Both the position numbers and the translations under genes were made by a program. From CAVPNY01 sp963706905 (GTDB lineage Bacteria; Chloroflexota; Anaerolineae; Anaerolineales; UBA4823): a stretch of DNA of 64,000 bases. Under the pieces are notes generated by a model. It had not been told where the DNA came from. It saw only the letters and a program-made list of their open reading frames with translations, and made no database searches. How positions within the stretch are numbered: the stretch's first letter is position 1; each line of letters starts with the position of its first letter. Of the stretch, positions 63,277-64,000 are shown piece after piece. Location of the stretch: NCBI GenBank assembly GCA_963706905.1, contig CAVPNY010000002.1, forward strand, positions 62,001 through 126,000, written 5' to 3'.

Positions 63277-64000
63277 ATGACTGAATCAACTGCACAAAAG
63301 TCAAGCACACCATTGCCGGTGCGCCTAAAGGGTGTTTTGGCTTCCCATAAGGTGCTGATTGCCCTGGTGGTCGTTACACTCTCGACCGATATCTTCCCCC
63401 CGTTTATGCGCCTCCTGGGTCCCCAGAGATTTGACTTCCTGGGAATTTCCGAGGAGCAGTGGTCGATTTACGTGGCCTCGCGCGGTCTGGTTTTTATTCT
63501 GTTTGTATTGCTCGCCGGGGTTTTGGCTGATATTTTGGGCAGGCGGCGAATGCTCCTGGGGACGCTGGCCGCCTTCATCATCGGCATGCTGTGTCTGACT
63601 TTCCTTTCGCCCCTCACAGTACCCTACCTGATCATCTACACCCTCCTGGCTATCCTGGTCGTGATGATCAATATCCTCACCGTTACCCTGGTCATCCTCA
63701 GTTATGAGGGGCGCAGGCAGCTCTTTGCGGTGGCGGTTTATTCGATCATCTCTGGAATTGGTTTTCTGTTGGCCCCCATTGTGACCAGGACCATCGGCCG
63801 GTACATCGGAGCCAATCTCGTGTTCCTGCTGCCATTGTTGCTGGCCGTGCTGGGCGCCCGCCTGACCATCAGGAATGTTCCCGAACGGCTCGCTCAGGGC
63901 AGCCTGCGCCGCTCGGATGTGATCGCCCTGGCCGCGTGGACCGCCGGCCTGTGCCTGATGATCTATGCCGGAGTCCTCTCGGGCCATCTGGGGTGGACCC
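63277..64000 (+). CDS. MFS transporter, partial at the window edge
   Basis: Open from the ATG at 63277 to the end of the window (241 codons). Begins with a hydrophilic leader (TESTAQKSSTPLPVRLKGVL). Then come helices with VLFV-type residues, the MFS A-like loop GVLADILGRRRMLLGTLAA, and six or seven helices including YLIIYTLLAILVVMINILTV and ISGIGFLLAPIVTRTIG. The substrate is unknown. No clear ribosome site precedes the start; TACAAT at 63256 could drive a short-leader mRNA. Confidence 0.8.
   Translation, partial: MTESTAQKSSTPLPVRLKGVLASHKVLIALVVVTLSTDIFPPFMRLLGPQRFDFLGISEEQWSIYVASRGLVFILFVLLAGVLADILGRRRMLLGTLAAFIIGMLCLTFLSPLTVPYLIIYTLLAILVVMINILTVTLVILSYEGRRQLFAVAVYSIISGIGFLLAPIVTRTIGRYIGANLVFLLPLLLAVLGARLTIRNVPERLAQGSLRRSDVIALAAWTAGLCLMIYAGVLSGHLGWT

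Overview
The window looks like a chromosomal segment of a mesophilic member of the Chloroflexota, most likely Anaerolineae-like. This is inferred from gene style only: a MalT-like LuxR regulator opening with LLATKLYIPPAR, secreted or lipid-anchored proteins with Thr/Pro/Glu-rich linkers and PD40 repeats, an ornithine-fermentation operon, and a B12-photoreceptor-controlled carotenoid locus. No rRNA, tRNA or CRISPR array was seen. Many otherwise well-conserved genes carry single-base frameshifts, often at short homopolymers. The sequence therefore probably contains uncorrected indels, and broken genes should not all be read as biological pseudogenes.

Layout. 1-2.6 kb: a TetR regulator with a near-perfect promoter/operator, reading into two FtsX-type ABC permeases (the first broken, the second cut by the window edge). 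2.8-6.7 kb: a secreted, C-terminally anchored TPR-like protein, a decayed paralogue of it, and a DegV remnant. 6.8-8.5 kb: a secreted HAF-repeat/fibronectin-III protein. 8.8-10.1 kb: an IS110-family transposase. 10.4-12.8 kb: two paralogous Crp/Fnr regulators, each followed by an almost identical activator-type promoter; one drives a DUF2892/thioredoxin pair, while the other now faces the IS110 flank. 12.9-16.5 kb: a hydrolase, a small protein, an Lnt-like amidohydrolase and a membrane protein. 16.5-19.4 kb: duplicated promoter-like repeats and a MalT-like regulator.

19.7-30.6 kb is one long minus-strand operon for D-ornithine fermentation: ord, ortA, ortB, oraS, oraE, a MutL/GlmL-like protein, ornithine racemase, an aminotransferase, an alanine racemase (with an internal stop) and a GntR regulator. 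The pathway converts ornithine through 2,4-diaminopentanoate to acetyl-CoA plus D-alanine. The racemase and aminotransferase can be read as the exit route of D-alanine to pyruvate. A palindrome over the start of transcription is the likely GntR operator.

30.9-32.9 kb encodes an ABC exporter (ATPase plus FtsX permease). 32.9-44.8 kb is a divergent carotenoid/photoprotection locus. The leftward operon is crtB, crtI, a CarH-type B12 photoreceptor regulator, a cytochrome P450, a CrtYcd-type lycopene cyclase and a peroxiredoxin-like protein. The rightward operon is an epimerase, a hydrolase, an SRPBCC protein, a CrtI-like oxidoreductase and a DNA photolyase. The two operons share a symmetric intergenic control region in which both -35 elements lie inside matching 17-bp inverted repeats built from 11-bp-spaced TnGACA units, a plausible CarH operator.

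44.8-53.1 kb: a gluconokinase/6-phosphogluconate dehydrogenase fusion, a small palindromic MITE-like element, pyruvate dehydrogenase E2 and a fused E1 alpha-beta, and a membrane protein with Ig-like, thrombospondin-type-3 and six PD40 repeats. 53.4-64 kb is a plus-strand glutamine/peptide utilisation run: glutaminase, an MFS transporter, M20 dipeptidase, META-domain lipoprotein, peptidase T, leucyl aminopeptidase, an AbgT-family transporter and a partial MFS transporter.
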